Both the position numbers and the translations under genes were made by a program. A stretch of DNA of 64,000 nt from Asparagopsis taxiformis (lineage: Eukaryota; Rhodophyta; Florideophyceae; Bonnemaisoniales; Bonnemaisoniaceae): assembly GCA_030407315.1 (NCBI GenBank), contig JALQPE010002658.1, positions 1 to 64,000 of the forward strand. The letters run 5' to 3'. Shown here one piece after another: positions 1 through 11,398 of the stretch (position 1 is its first letter; the number at the start of each line of letters is the position of its first letter). The notes beneath the pieces are model-generated. The model saw only the letters and a program-made list of their open reading frames with translations. It ran no database searches and was not told where the DNA came from.

Positions 1-5
1 ATACG

Positions 6-2580
6 TAGGGATGTTCACAGTCCCCTTTTGGTCCTCAAATTCCAAATTTTGACCGTTCTAGACTTGCCCACCATTGTGTGACAGGTAACGTGACTGCACA
101 CCATTCTTCCAAGCTGCACCATACTTGGAACTCAGGAATTCTCCCACCCCTCATAACTGGACCAAAAACCGTTTATTACACGGAGGTATCCGGACTAGAA
201 TAACTGGCAGAAGTAGCAGATGGACCAGAACCGCGTTCTGATTTGAAATCATAAACTGTTATGAAATTATGAGGACTGGAACTACCCAGAATCATGTTCC
301 GGACTGCGACCCGAACCATGTTTAATCGCACACTAGCTTAGAAAAACTTATTCCAGGACTGGAGAAGAATACACGAAATAATTGAAGAATCACTAAGCAG
401 CGTCCTCTGCGCTGTAACAATATTTCCGGAACAGGAGAACACAGATTCACTGGCAACTGAGGATGGCTGAATAGCAAGCACATCCCTTGCAACCCTGGCA
501 AGTTTGGGAGCGATTTTGGTTTGCCTTCCACCAGTAAAGGATCTGCATTGTAATCACCAAGTGCTGTTGCCCTTAGAAACATAGATATTTCGTTACTGTC
601 TGCACGTAACGGAGTCTGTTCATCTCCAAAACCAAATCAAATAGAGGACTTAGTCCCGGAACCTTGTTCTGTACTGTGTATACTTCCAATTCTCCATTAT
701 CCGGCAGATCAACCCACTTATACAAAATATCACTATCTCGAAGTACATCATTCGGAATACGAGGATCAACGACCTTTGCCAAATGGCCATGTCAGAGCAT
801 ATTATGGACTCATAAGACTTCAACACTTACGGAGCATTGTACTGGCAATAGGCTTGGTGGCCTGGTCATTTGAGTCAATACGAGACTGGCACTTTTGCAT
901 GAGTAATTTGTATGCCATAGAGCTTATACTAATCGTCACATAATTTTGTCCGGACTGATTCTCAGTAATGCGGCAGCCGTTTTTAGGAAATCAACATATG
1001 CATTTTGCTCTTTCCCACTCTTCTTCAGATATAACATGCGAGGAAAGTTCTGGAAGCCTACTGGAAACACTGTTTAGCACATTCCGAGCGTTGTAGGCGT
1101 CTGTATCATATTAAAAATTGACGACCACCTTGTAACAACATCAAGACCGGGGCAGTGCGTATGAACCCTCTCCCATTTCATCTCTAACTCTTTCAACAGA
1201 TCTCTCCGCTTCGTAGAGCTCCGTATTGAGTTCAGAGAGTGCTCTGATCGCTTGAATCTCGCTATGAACTTGTTGAAAGCACTCCCTTACCGCAAGGTTC
1301 ACAACATGAGCAATGCACCGTACATGGAAAATCTCGTATAGATCTATGACTTCCGCTAGTGAAAACACGTTGGTATAGATGAGATATTCCAGCCACAATA
1401 TCAGATCCGTTGTCGGAGGTGATTGCACGAACTTTGGACTTCAAATTCCACTTCTCCATAACTTCTAGAAGTAAGTTGGAAGCTGATTTCCTGTGTGCGG
1501 TGTTTGGAAACGCAAGAAGTCCAGAACAATTCCCTTCATGTTCCAATTATCATCAATGTAATGTGCAGTGAGCACCATATACCCTTGAATGTCTGGATGA
1601 CCATGCATCTGTGGTCATTGAAATCATTCCGGGTGCATTTTAATAGCAGATTGCACCAATATTCTCGCTTGTTCAGTTTCTGAGACAATCGACGTTGCAT
1701 TGTAACCCGACTTGGGTATCTTGTATTCGCTATCAAGCAGTTTAACAAACTTGATGAACTCACTGTGGTGCACAATAGAGAAAGGGAGAGAATTCGATAC
1801 AACCCAACGGCAAAGCTGCTTAGTAATCCGTTCATTGAATTCAACTCTTGGCACAGAGCTCGATCCTGCGCTAAGAAATTAACATCCACGCTCATTGTCG
1901 TCTGTACACTTTCTAGCATGAAACCGTGTACTTTTGCATGCGCGCTGAGAGTACTTGTTCCCACTATTGACGCTGAATATTTTGGAACAGATGATACATT
2001 TCAACTCGGTCTTGTTATCCGTCTGATTGAATTTGAAGTACTCCCAAACAGCGCTTTTTCGACGTTGGTTGAGAGCGAGTGCGACTTCAGTTGGTATTGA
2101 ACTGAGTGGCGTGTTTGCTGTTTCATCGAGTTGGTTCGCAGAGTCGTCCGTGACCATATTGGTTTTGATCAAGAATGGGTTCTAGCCTGGACAGGTTGCG
2201 ATCAACGCGTAGTTTGAGAAGGTGTTTTTGTTGTTATTGGGTCAAACCAGCGACGGACAGGAGGGGAATGCTGAATGACGCCACGGTTCAAATCTGCAAA
2301 CCAGGATCAAAAGTTCGAATTCGGAACAAGATTCTGAATGGCAGGATCCTGTTTCGGACCGAATGAAGACCACTGCGATGAACGTGTTTGTGTGGACCGG
2401 ACCACGGACCGTAAGGTGTCTTATCCTTTGAGACTGGAAAATCTGAAATCCTTTAAGGGCTGGACTGAATATACGAGCAATAGGTACAGGACTTTTCTTC
2501 GCATAGGAGTGACGGACGGGACCAGTCATTTACTTCCAACCTGGTCCGAACCACGGTTAACCAGGACCGTGAACACCCTA
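6..2580 (-). mobile_element. Decayed hAT DNA transposon with TIRs and 8-bp target duplication
   Basis: The left end reads TAGGGATGTTCACAGTCC at position 6. The reverse complement of the right end, at 2580, reads TAGGGTGTTCACGGTCC, so the termini are imperfect TIRs. The 8 bases after the right end (2581-2588) are AGTATACG, and the five bases visible before the left end are ATACG, as expected for an 8-bp hAT target duplication cut by the window edge. The target is the start of a gypsy family A LTR. Subterminal regions are rich in GGTCC/GGACC words. The transposase it carries is broken. Confidence 0.85.
322..2172 (-). pseudogene. hAT transposase pseudogene (BED finger to dimerisation domain)
   Basis: Minus-strand fragments in several frames follow the order of a hAT transposase. 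A BED-type zinc finger start (VWEYFKFNQ..CIIC) lies near 1980-2110. A segment like ITKQLCRWVVSNSLPF lies near 1790-1850, then the ITSDNGSDIVAG region near 1400-1460, RCIAHVVNLAVRECF near 1270-1330, VDPRIPNDVLRD near 740-775, and a C-terminal hATC-like part (ALGDYNADPL) near 540-570. The same blocks appear in the same order in the intact hAT transposase at 43696-45636, but clearly diverged. Frame changes, stops and a probable gap around 780-1140 show it is dead. It would have cut and pasted this element in the nucleus. Confidence 0.85.
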
Positions 2581-3229
2581 AGTATACGTGGCAAGTCCGA
2601 AATTGCAAATATTTACGTTTTCCGCGGAATTCGAATTTCGGCGGATACGACCGGCGACAGCAATGCACGAACATTGCTGGCGCATGCGCGCACGCAACAC
2701 GGCACACGTGTGCAACGAACGTATTGCAACGGCCAACGGACCAACGGGTCCCTACGTGTGACCCACAAGGTCCTTTCCCATTCGGGGACGTTACGAGCAG
2801 TGTTTACACTGTAAAGCGATGCCATCGTGGCCATATAGGTATTGGCATCGTGCCGGGAGGAAAAGGGGACAATTCATCGAACGAGCAACGGCTTAGTCTA
2901 CGACTGACTTCTACGTTTACGTTTGCCTAGCGAGGCTTCGTCTCCGTCGAGCTGCGTACTCCCTACCCATCGCCGCACGTAATGCTGATTGCGTGTAGTG
3001 CCTCCGGGCTGGTTGAGAGCGCCTCCCGGTGACGTACCACCCGTTTGATAACGTAATCCTCGCGTAGATTGTTGCGTCGTGACGCTCGTGTCTACTCGCT
3101 AACCTATCTCTACCTTTCTACCTACCAATACAGTCAAACACCAGCGGGTGGACTGCTCGTTTCGTTTCGTAAGGACAGCGTGTCCACTGGCTCGTACCAG
3201 CTACTTCGTCACCGAACTATCGTTCCACA
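2581..3229 (+). repeat. Gypsy family A LTR, isolated copy (solo or end LTR)
   Basis: The stretch matches the two LTRs of element A (8240-8894 and 18452-19112) almost throughout, from AGTATACGTGGCAA to the end CGTTCCACA. Its first few bases lie beyond the hAT insertion, left of the window. No primer-binding site follows at 3230, so it is a solo LTR or the 3' LTR of a copy lying to the left. The left target duplication is out of view. Confidence 0.85.
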
Positions 3230-3235
3230 TCGGCG

Positions 3236-5400
3236 TTGTGCGATTTGGCCGTACCCGCGAACCTGCCATGCGACGCCTATTTCCTCGAAGACGCTGCTGA
3301 CGAAACGGCTCGTACGCCACTTGGCGAGGCTCCGTACCATGCGTCGCGACGAATTCGCGCATCTCGATCCGTGGGCGGCAGCGCCAAGCGCTGGCTTCTT
3401 ATTAGACGGGGGCGTTCCGTGGAACGACGTGGAACACGAGGGGCAACGAGCGAAACCTTGGTTTCTCGACGCGAGTATGCGCCCGAGGCGCGCCGCGAAC
3501 TACGCTTGCGTCGCACGTCCGGATACTTCGTCACGCACCGCGACGTCGAGTTCCGTGAATTCCCCGAAGATCGTATCGGCGCTTTCTTCCCTCGTTACGA
3601 CGCGCGCGACTGGCCTGAACACCCGAATCCTTGTTGGCCCCTTTGCCTTGCGTCTTCCATTACGCGCGTCTGTCCTCCTTGGTCTTAACGTCCCTGTCGA
3701 AACGCGCTCGTACTTCTGGGCCGTTGCTTTAAGCGAATGGGTCGTAATGGTAGCCTGTGCGTGGCTCCATGTCGCTTACATCGAGCGTCGCATAGTGTGC
3801 TTAAGCGATAAACTTATCGCTGGGATCGAGCGCGTCGGCGGTCGTGCGCGGCGGTTCGTATTCTACGGAACACTTGAAAGTCTTCTATCGGAACATCGCG
3901 CTTGCGCATGGGACGAAACGCCCGTCTTCGACGTCGCGCCGGGTATCGATTTCAACGAAGGCGGCCAATGGTTGCCGTGGAACGCGGAACGCGGCAGTGT
4001 GGACTGGGCGCACGGTTCGCTCGGTGTCCATCGTCACACAGAGATTCCGCATCTTTGTTAAAATCGCCGCGGAAACCCGTCGCGCAGCGCGTTCGCGCAT
4101 TTAGAAGCCAATGACGTCGTGACCGTCGATGCCGTATTGTCCGCGTTATCAACCAACGAGCTACATGTGATGCGTGCGACCAACTCGCGAGAGTACGCGC
4201 AATACCTCGGCATGGCAGCGTTGCTTGCCGTAGAGCGTCGGCGCTTTCGAGACGGTCGGTATTCGCTATTTTCGGAGGCACCTCGAGCTCCGATCGACGT
4301 TACTCAGCTTGACGCAGCGCTGCGGGCGGAGTACGTCAAGGTATACAACGAACTGCAGGAACTGAAGAAGGCCACTCAGGGTCAAGTACTGCGGCGGCGT
4401 CGGGCGAAGCGAGCGCTAGTGGGGCCGCGGCGGGTGCTGCAGCCAACGTAGTTTCGGCCGTGGTTGACGACGCGATAGCAAGTGCGGCCGCGGTCGCTGA
4501 AGGCGTGGCATCATTGCACCGGATGCGGCTGAACTGCGAACTCTACTGGCTTAGGCCGAACGAGCGGCGAAGAAGCGTTGTCGCGCGTGACGTCCATTGC
4601 GCAAGCTCGCGACGACGCTTAGTCCGCCTTGACGAAGCGAATCGGGCGCGGCGACGCCGCGCACAAGACGCGAGACGAGGCCTCTGTCGCTTTTGCAAGG
4701 GGCGAGGGAGGCGCTTACAAAGACTGAGGTCCGCGAGGTGGCGTTAAAACGCAAGGTCGACGAAGAAGATGCGGTGCGTATGGAACGCATGCAGACAGAC
4801 ATCAATACGATGATGGTCGGGCGGGCGCGCACAGGAGAAGCGAAGAAGACCTTCGCGCTAAGGTGACGGAACTTCAAACTCGCTGCGACGCGGCTTCGGT
4901 GGCGCGCGAAACGGCGGAACGGGCGCTTGTCGAAGTCGAAACTAACCTTGGGGCCGAAAGGGAGCGAGCGGCTGGTCGCCTTACCGCGGTGCGCGATGAT
5001 ACCAAGCGCACGAGCGGGAAACCGTACGACAAGTCCAAGATACCATCGAGCGCGCGCACCGTTTGGGTACGGCGTTGAATAACGTCGTGGGTTACCTGCA
5101 GCGGTCCCCCGGGGGTCGGTTGACGAACAAGAATCGGCCGTGTGAAACGCAGTCTGTGAGTGGGCTGCGCGCGGAAGCATCGGTGCGTGGCGCCTCCGAG
5201 GGCGTTGGCGTGGGGCGCGGCGGCGCTCGTCCTACGACGCGCTCGCGTGCGGCTGCAGCCTTGGCGGGTCGGGCAAGCATCCCTCCACTTCGAATTGGCG
5301 TACATGATGGGCGCGTCGTTCGGGTGTTGAATCCCGAGCGGCGACGCGGTCACCAGGCAGATACGGCTTCAAGCCGTGCTCGTTCGCGCCGGTACTGCGG
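3236..5400 (+). pseudogene. Decayed coding region, coiled-coil protein of unknown family
   Basis: Overlapping plus-strand open stretches shift frame several times but each looks protein-like. One near 3500-3650 includes GYFVTHRDVEFREFPED and one near 3860-4060 includes ETPVFDVAPGIDFNEGGQW. A segment at 4119-4400 includes NSREYAQYLGMAALLAVERR and QELKKATQGQ. From about 4700 to 5100 the pieces are heptad-like and rich in Ala, Glu and Arg (TELQTRCDAASVARETAERA, then a segment with ALNNVVGYLQR). The layout resembles a retroelement gag with a long coiled coil, but no zinc knuckle or pol domain follows. I do not recognise the family. It lies directly right of the family A LTR, and its GC-rich composition matches elements A and B. 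Confidence 0.4.
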
Positions 5401-7256
5401 GTAGTTCGTCGACCGTCGCACGCGTCGGGACGGCGACACGCGCGCACCACCGTCTTAGTTCTCGTTCCGCCTCTTCGCCTGCTTCGCTGCACCTCCTTCT
5501 TAGAATAAACGTGTCTTGCTTTGTGTTCGCCTTTCGCTCCTTTACCCTTGGCGCTTCCTCGAATCGCGAATCCTTCGCGCGGCGGCGCGGCCGAAGCATC
5601 GTTGCGTACGGCTGGTGCGCTACCACGTCACAGTAAGGGCGCGCGGGCCGCGGCTTGAAACCGTACTTGCCAGATGTCTGCGTCGCCGTTCGGGGGACAC
5701 ATGTACGACGCGCCTATTGTACGCGTGCGGAGTCGGGGCGCATGAGACGGCGGGCGGTCTCTTGCGCGGCAGCGCAGCGCTCGTGCGTTTTGGCAAGGAA
5801 GGTTGGCGAAAGGGAGGAATCGCAACGTGCATCTTTCGTCCGATGAGAAGGGGGCGAGGGACAAAGGAGGGAGTGCGGTAAGCTGTGAGGGGAGGTTCGT
5901 CGCCGTTCGCTCGCGCCGTCAGCTCGCCGTGCGTGATTCCCTTCGTCGCTCGCTAATTTCGTCGCCTATTCGCTTCGCACTACAGCGCTCGTCGCTTCGC
6001 TGGGCGGATTCGTCGTGCGCTTCTTGTGACTAGCGCAGGTCGGCGGGGTTCTACTTGGGGGTTTATGCGGGGGCTACGTTTTTAGTAGCATGCCTCCGTC
6101 TTTCGTCTTCGTCCTTTCGTTAGAGGGGGAGACATGCGCGTAGGTAGCATTTCATTCCCAGTAGAGACCCGCGTCCTTCCAGGGGCTGACGTCCTTCCAC
6201 CAAGTCCATACGTTCCGCTGCCAAGCCGGGCGTGTGATCGACCAATCAGGTGACGACAGCGAGGTACAACCCGTCACGGCGCGAGGGCTCAGCTTGGCGG
6301 CGGCGCGATACAGGTGTCCCATTCCATGGTGCCTTTCTGAGGGGCAGTTTCCGTGGGACGGCCGAATTGCTAACTAGCCGGGCCAGCCCGCCTTCGCGAT
6401 GCCAGCGTCGCTCCCCTTTTTTCGCGCGAAAATATGTCGCTGGTTCCAACGCATCCGCGGTCCCCGAGGTAGTCGAAAGCCAGATAAGCAGCGCTTCATT
6501 GCGCTAGGCCAGACCCTTCTCGAACTTCGGGAGGCCTGCATTGATTTGCGCGTGCGACGATATTGCGTGGGACGACGACGACGTGGCGGCGCGTGGCGCG
6601 AATGCGGCGAAAAATAGCCGGGCGCGGACGTCGAGAATTGCGTGGCGAAACGAAACACGAAAGCTTGCGTGGCGCGATAACGACGAATCTGGCGTGGCGC
6701 AATAAGTGGCGGCCCAAGCGTAAGGGGGGTTAGGGTGCCATGAAGGCGCGCCAAAGGTATTTACGCGGCAGGCGTCGCTAGCGCTCGTGAGGGCCACTCA
6801 GACGCGTGTGCAAATACAAATGTAGACGACCGTCAATCGAGCGCGGTAGTTCGCGTATCCCGTGACGCGTGGCGCTTGCGCTCAGTGCCTAAGTTAAACC
6901 TAAGGCGACCCATTGTACAGATGCGCGCGTGTCATTCCAATAAACGTCGCGCTATGAGCGACATCGATTCGCCCTGCACCGCGGGGGTATAGAGTATGCA
7001 GCGGCGATGGCCAGTTATGCGGGGCGCAGCGGCATCCGCTTGGCGTCTCGCTTGTTCTTCCGGTGCGTCGCCACGTTTTTAGTTCGTGATGTGTGGCCCG
7101 CGGGGCGTGCGCGGAGTGCGCTTGATCGCGTCATCACTTTGCCGGTTCACCTGTCGGAGCAGCTCTTACGGAGCCCGCGGCTGGCGATGATTTGTCGGAG
7201 CGCGTCTCTGGTCAAGCCCTGTCGGGCGTCAATTGCGTGGCGTGCGGGATTGCATC
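5401..7256. other. GC-rich stretch without recognisable gene
   Basis: CpG-rich sequence with short frames on both strands, none of which resembles a known domain. The word GCGTGGCG and variants recur around 6550-6720. The right part, just downstream of the stop of the element B polyprotein at 7257, may be the 3' non-coding region of element B. I found no copy of the B LTR here, so the 3' end of B is unresolved. Confidence 0.5.
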
Positions 7257-8239
7257 CTACGGTTCCGAGTCGCGCGCTCGCGCGGCTGGGCGGCGCGCGG
7301 TTCGCTGCGCGTCATCGCGCTTCTCCCTGCGGGCGGGTACCTTCGGCGGGTTCTTTCGACGGTTGTGCGGCGTTGCAGGCTGGCTCGCGATATCGTGCGC
7401 GGGGGCCTTAGGCGCGCGTCGGTTCAGGTCTTTGCGGAAACGTGCGACCAACGGCGCGAGCAGCGAGCTCTCGGGCTCCCACGTATCGTCGCGCGGCGAA
7501 TATCCTTTCCACCTTACGCGAAAGACGGACGCGCCAGCGTCATCGATGCCTTCGGCCGTTAGTTTATCGATCATAAATTCGCGCGCCCCGTACTCTGACT
7601 CCGGGTTGACCTTGCGCGTGTCATCGAAGTCGCGTTCGTCCCGCCGCGTCGCGTCGTCGGCGTTCTCCGCGTCGTTGGTATCTCCTCGCCGCCGGGCGAA
7701 TCAGGCGCGCTTGTCGCGTCACGCGGCGCGAAGCGGATACGATCGGAGCTAACGAGTTCGGGTACGCGCTATACGATTTCGTAAGTATGGCCATGACAAA
7801 CTATTACGGGAAAGGGCCAGAGACGGGGTAGTCCAGTTTCGATGCATGCGTCTCTCACTTCGCTGCGCTTGCGTCGTCGCTCCCGCGCGGGTTCCAAGTA
7901 CACTTGGTCACCACCTAATATCCTTATTCACCGCGCGTAACTGCGGTCGAAGTCCGTTTATATCGCGCTTGCGCCTCTTCAACGCGCTTGCACACGGCTC
8001 GTGGCGTAGGCGTCGATAGCGCGCAGGAATTCCATACGAAGGAATGGCGTACTGCGATCGTTCCACTTGTTCCGTACCCAGCGACACAGGGTGCGCGTGA
8101 GCGTAAGCTCGAACGGCGACGTATTCGTCGAGCGGTGTATCGCGCGGTTGTAGGCGTACGCTAGCGCATCCAAATGTCATCCCAGTCCTTTCGCTCCGTC
8201 GATGTAATGGCGCACAGCGTCGCGACGATGGTACGATTC
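7257..8239 (-). pseudogene. Element B pol, 3' part: integrase C-terminus and chromodomain
   Basis: This is the continuation of the B integrase after the nested element. It resumes with NRTIVAT near 8234, then YAYNRAIHRSTNTSPFEL near 8110-8160, which is the segment that follows the DDE core in gypsy integrases. At 7450-7575 a chromodomain appears (VFRVRWKGY followed by DDTWEPESSL), the chromatin-reader module that chromoviruses use to choose integration sites. Frames change near 8180 and again between 7575 and 7980, so this part is broken even apart from the insertion. The stop is at 7257. Confidence 0.85.
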
Positions 8240-8894
8240 TGTAGTATACGGGCAATCCGAAATTGCAAATATTACGTTTTCCGCGGAATTCGAATTTCGG
8301 CGGACACGACCGATGACAGCAATGCTCGTGCATTGCTGGCGCATGCGCGCGCGCAACCGGCACACGTGTGCAACGAACGTACTGGCAACGGCCAACGGAC
8401 CAACGGGTCCCTACGTGTGACCCACAAGGTCCTTCCCATTCGGGGACGTTACGAGCAGTGTTTACACTGTAAAGCGATGCCATCGTGGCCATATAGGTAT
8501 TGGCATCGTGCCGGGAGGGAAAGGGGACAAGACAACGATCGAGCAACGGCTCTAGTCTACGACTGACTTCTACGTTTACGTTTACGTTTTGCCTAACGAG
8601 GCCTCGTCTCCGTCGAGCTGCGTACTCCCTACCCATCGCCGCACGTAAGGCTGATTGCGTGTAGTGCCTCCGGGCTTGGTCGAGAGCGCCTCCGGTGACG
8701 TACCACCTCGTGTGCTAACGTAATCCTCGCGTGGATTGTTGCGTCGTGACGCTCGTGTCTACTCGCTAACCACTCTACCTTCCTACCTAACAATACAGTC
8801 AAAACACCAGCGGGTGGACTGCTCGTTTCGTTTCGTAAGGACAGCGTGTCCGTGGCTCGTACCAGCTACTACGTCTACGAACTATCGTTCCACA
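8240..8894 (+). repeat. Element A 5' LTR
   Basis: 655 bp from TGTAGTATACG to CGTTCCACA. It matches the 3' LTR over its whole length but lacks several single bases (for example ACGGGCAATCC against ACGTGGCAATTCC). It carries the short tandem word TTTACG around 8572-8590. Confidence 0.95.
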
Positions 8895-8895
8895 C

Positions 8896-8913
8896 TGGTC
8901 TCTCGACCTAGAA
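8896..8913 (+). promoter_or_regulatory. Element A primer-binding site
   Basis: TGGTCTCTCGACCTAGAA starts one base after the 5' LTR. It begins with TGG, the complement of a tRNA CCA end, as expected for minus-strand priming of reverse transcription. The identical 18-mer serves element B. The matching tRNA species was not identified. Confidence 0.85.
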
Positions 8914-8993
8914 GTTGCTACGAGCATAACGACAACCAACGAGGTTGAGCTCTTTTACGTTAACGAAAAGCTACGTGCTACAGACGACGGTCT

Positions 8994-11398
8994 ATGAATT
9001 ACGCTGTGTCGAATTCCAGCGCGTCGCCCAGGCAACCGTTGCCAACGTCAGCGGACGCCGAAGCCGACGTGGCCTTGTCAGCAGAAGCGATCTTCGCGAC
9101 TGATCGATCTATCCCGCCGGATATCGAGGCGATCGGCCAGCTACCACGTACGGTAAGCCCGTTTGAGTCCGTGAGTATGGACCCCGCAACGCGCGGTCAG
9201 CTCAACGAAGGGAACGTGACTCCCACGGCACTACGTGTAGTGTACGAAGACCTTCGAGGTCACATCGAAAGGGCGAGCGACGCGGCCGTCGACGAAGCCG
9301 TAAGGCAGAGACTCGGAGTCTCGGAGCGCGAAGCTCGTGCGTTACGTGAACGCTCAGCGACCCTCGAACGGGAAAACGAAGATTTACGAAACCACCTCTC
9401 TGCCGTGGAGGGAAGACTCGACTCGTTTGTCGTAGTATTCAACGAAATCGTCGCCGGACGTTCCGCTCCGCCGAGCGGAAGCGATCCGAATTACGAAGAA
9501 GGCTCGCGCGCCTATAACTCGCAATCCTCCCTGGCCGTTCCGGGAGGATACCCACCAACACCCGGTCCGACGACCCCGACAACGTACGGAAGGGGGGCGA
9601 CAGTGCAACGAGCCATCGCCCACCCCGACGAGACGCCACGAAGGCAATTGCGTTTTAACGATACGCCAGACCACGCGCGGTCGGCGGACGCAGCACGTGC
9701 TGCGCAATTCGATACGAGAGCTCCCCCGCCACGTGAGACGTACATTCCGTGGCTGGGTACGTTCGGCACGACGGACACGCGAGTCCACGAAAACGAACGT
9801 GCCGACGCGGTACGCTTACCAGGGAACGCCCTCGGACCCGTTTGCCACGCGTTGGCAGAGCACACGACAATGCTCGACGCATTTGCGAACGTGGTGTCGT
9901 ACCGCATGTACCGACTTAACGATGTACGTGAACATCTCTACGTGAACGAGAGTCAAAGCGTACATAAGCTCAAACGTGAGCTGGAGGGACTTTTCCCTAC
10001 GTTAAAGCCGTTCTCCGGCCGGAATCCGATTACGTTGCTCGGATTCCTCGCCCAAATACGTGATGGGTTCAGCACACTCGGAGTGTGCGAGGGAGTGGCA
10101 GTACGTGCGCTGCACTTCTTCCTCGAAGGGGACGCCCGACGGTTCTACGATTCCCAGTGTACGACTGGTGTGATCACGACTGATCCGACGAAGAGGTTCT
10201 CGTGGCCTCACGTAATCAACGCGTTGATCAAACGATATCTGCAAGACGACGTGCTGCAGGAGGCCTACGAAAAGGTCACGATGATCACGCAGAGTCCTAA
10301 CGAGGACGAGAATCAGTACGCTGATAGACTCGACACCGCCACGCGGGCGTGTAACTACGTGTTTACGGATCGACTCCTCGTTCACCACTACGTACGTGGT
10401 TTGCTCCCTCGACGCGGGCAGCAGTGACGGAACGACTCCGGTCACTCCCCGAACGAGAGAGGAACGACCTCACCGTTGTGAGACGATTGGCGACGGCCGA
10501 AGGAACGACCTTCCGTGCACGTACGGCAGCTGTCGCGTCAGCCGCGAAACCGAAAGTGCGGTTTCCGGTGAAGCCTACGTTGGCTATTTCCGACCACGAG
10601 TCGAGGAAGTTCGCGGACTACGATGAGTCCGCGTACTTACGTAATGAACGGGCTAGCGAGCCCAGTTACCACGATGGTGACCCGAACATCCCCGCGAGGG
10701 ACGACGACGACGTGTCGCTCGCTGCGGCTCACGTTGCCGAGAATTTGGAGGCGATCCTCTTCACGAACAGGCCGCCGCCCAACGATACGAAAACGGCAAA
10801 CGAAAAGCCGGACGAGCTCGAAGCTCGATTGAACCGTCCATGCGAGGACGTGCCGAAGCTCACGAGCGAGCAGACGCAATTGGCGCACTCCGTAATCCCG
10901 AATGATTACTGGACGCTGTCGTGTTGGTCATGCCGCGAAGATGGCCACTCGACGTTTACGTGTCCGCGTCTGACGCCAGATCAACGGATCTTTTTCGCGT
11001 ACAAGTACTACCTCTTCCACGTGAAGAGCAACCCACGTCAGGCTGAGTACTTCCGCCAACGAATGGCCAAGCGTCACCAGGAACGACCTGATGAGCGAGG
11101 GAACGTGACCCCGCGGAGGTACGGCACGCCGCCTACGATACTCCGAAACCCCAATCGTGACGGGGGAAGGCCCTTCGACAGGCGCCGCGGCGACTTTCGT
11201 AATGACCGACGTGACCCCCGCCCGTGGGCGAACGAACGAAATGGCCAGCGTAATGGCCGCAGCGGAGTCTACGTGACGACCTCCGCTGACGAAACACCAC
11301 TCGAGGTGGAAACGAGTCACGATGACGAACGAGCTTCGTGGGCTCACGACGACAACGTGTCGAACGGCCCCGCGCCGGGAAACGACCAGGCGATGTAG
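8994..11398 (+). pseudogene. gag: Element A gag, one internal frame break
   Basis: Gag is the structural capsid/nucleocapsid protein that packages element RNA in the cytoplasm. The first part (8994-10427) has a coiled-coil stretch (ERSATLERENEDLRNHLSAV) and then a capsid-like region (EGLFPTLKPFSGRNPITLLG). The frame breaks near 10405-10425, and the second part (from about 10415 to 11398) continues in the -1 frame without loss of sense (AAVTERLRSLPERERND). The shift equals a one-base deletion. The second part contains a retroviral-type zinc knuckle, CWSCREDGHSTFTC (C-X2-C-X4-H-X4-C), near 10923-10964. The stop TAG at 11396-11398 lies just after a -1 frameshift signal leading into pol. Because the nearby 5' LTR also lacks single bases, a sequencing or assembly error is a real alternative to a dead gene. 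Confidence 0.85.

Noticed and set aside
4551..5180. 209-codon minus-strand frame
   Set aside because: Shadow of the plus-strand coiled-coil region in GC-rich sequence.
3230..7256. 3' LTR of element B
   Set aside because: No segment resembling the 800-bp B LTR was found by eye. The 3' end of B is either deleted or lies left of the family A LTR.
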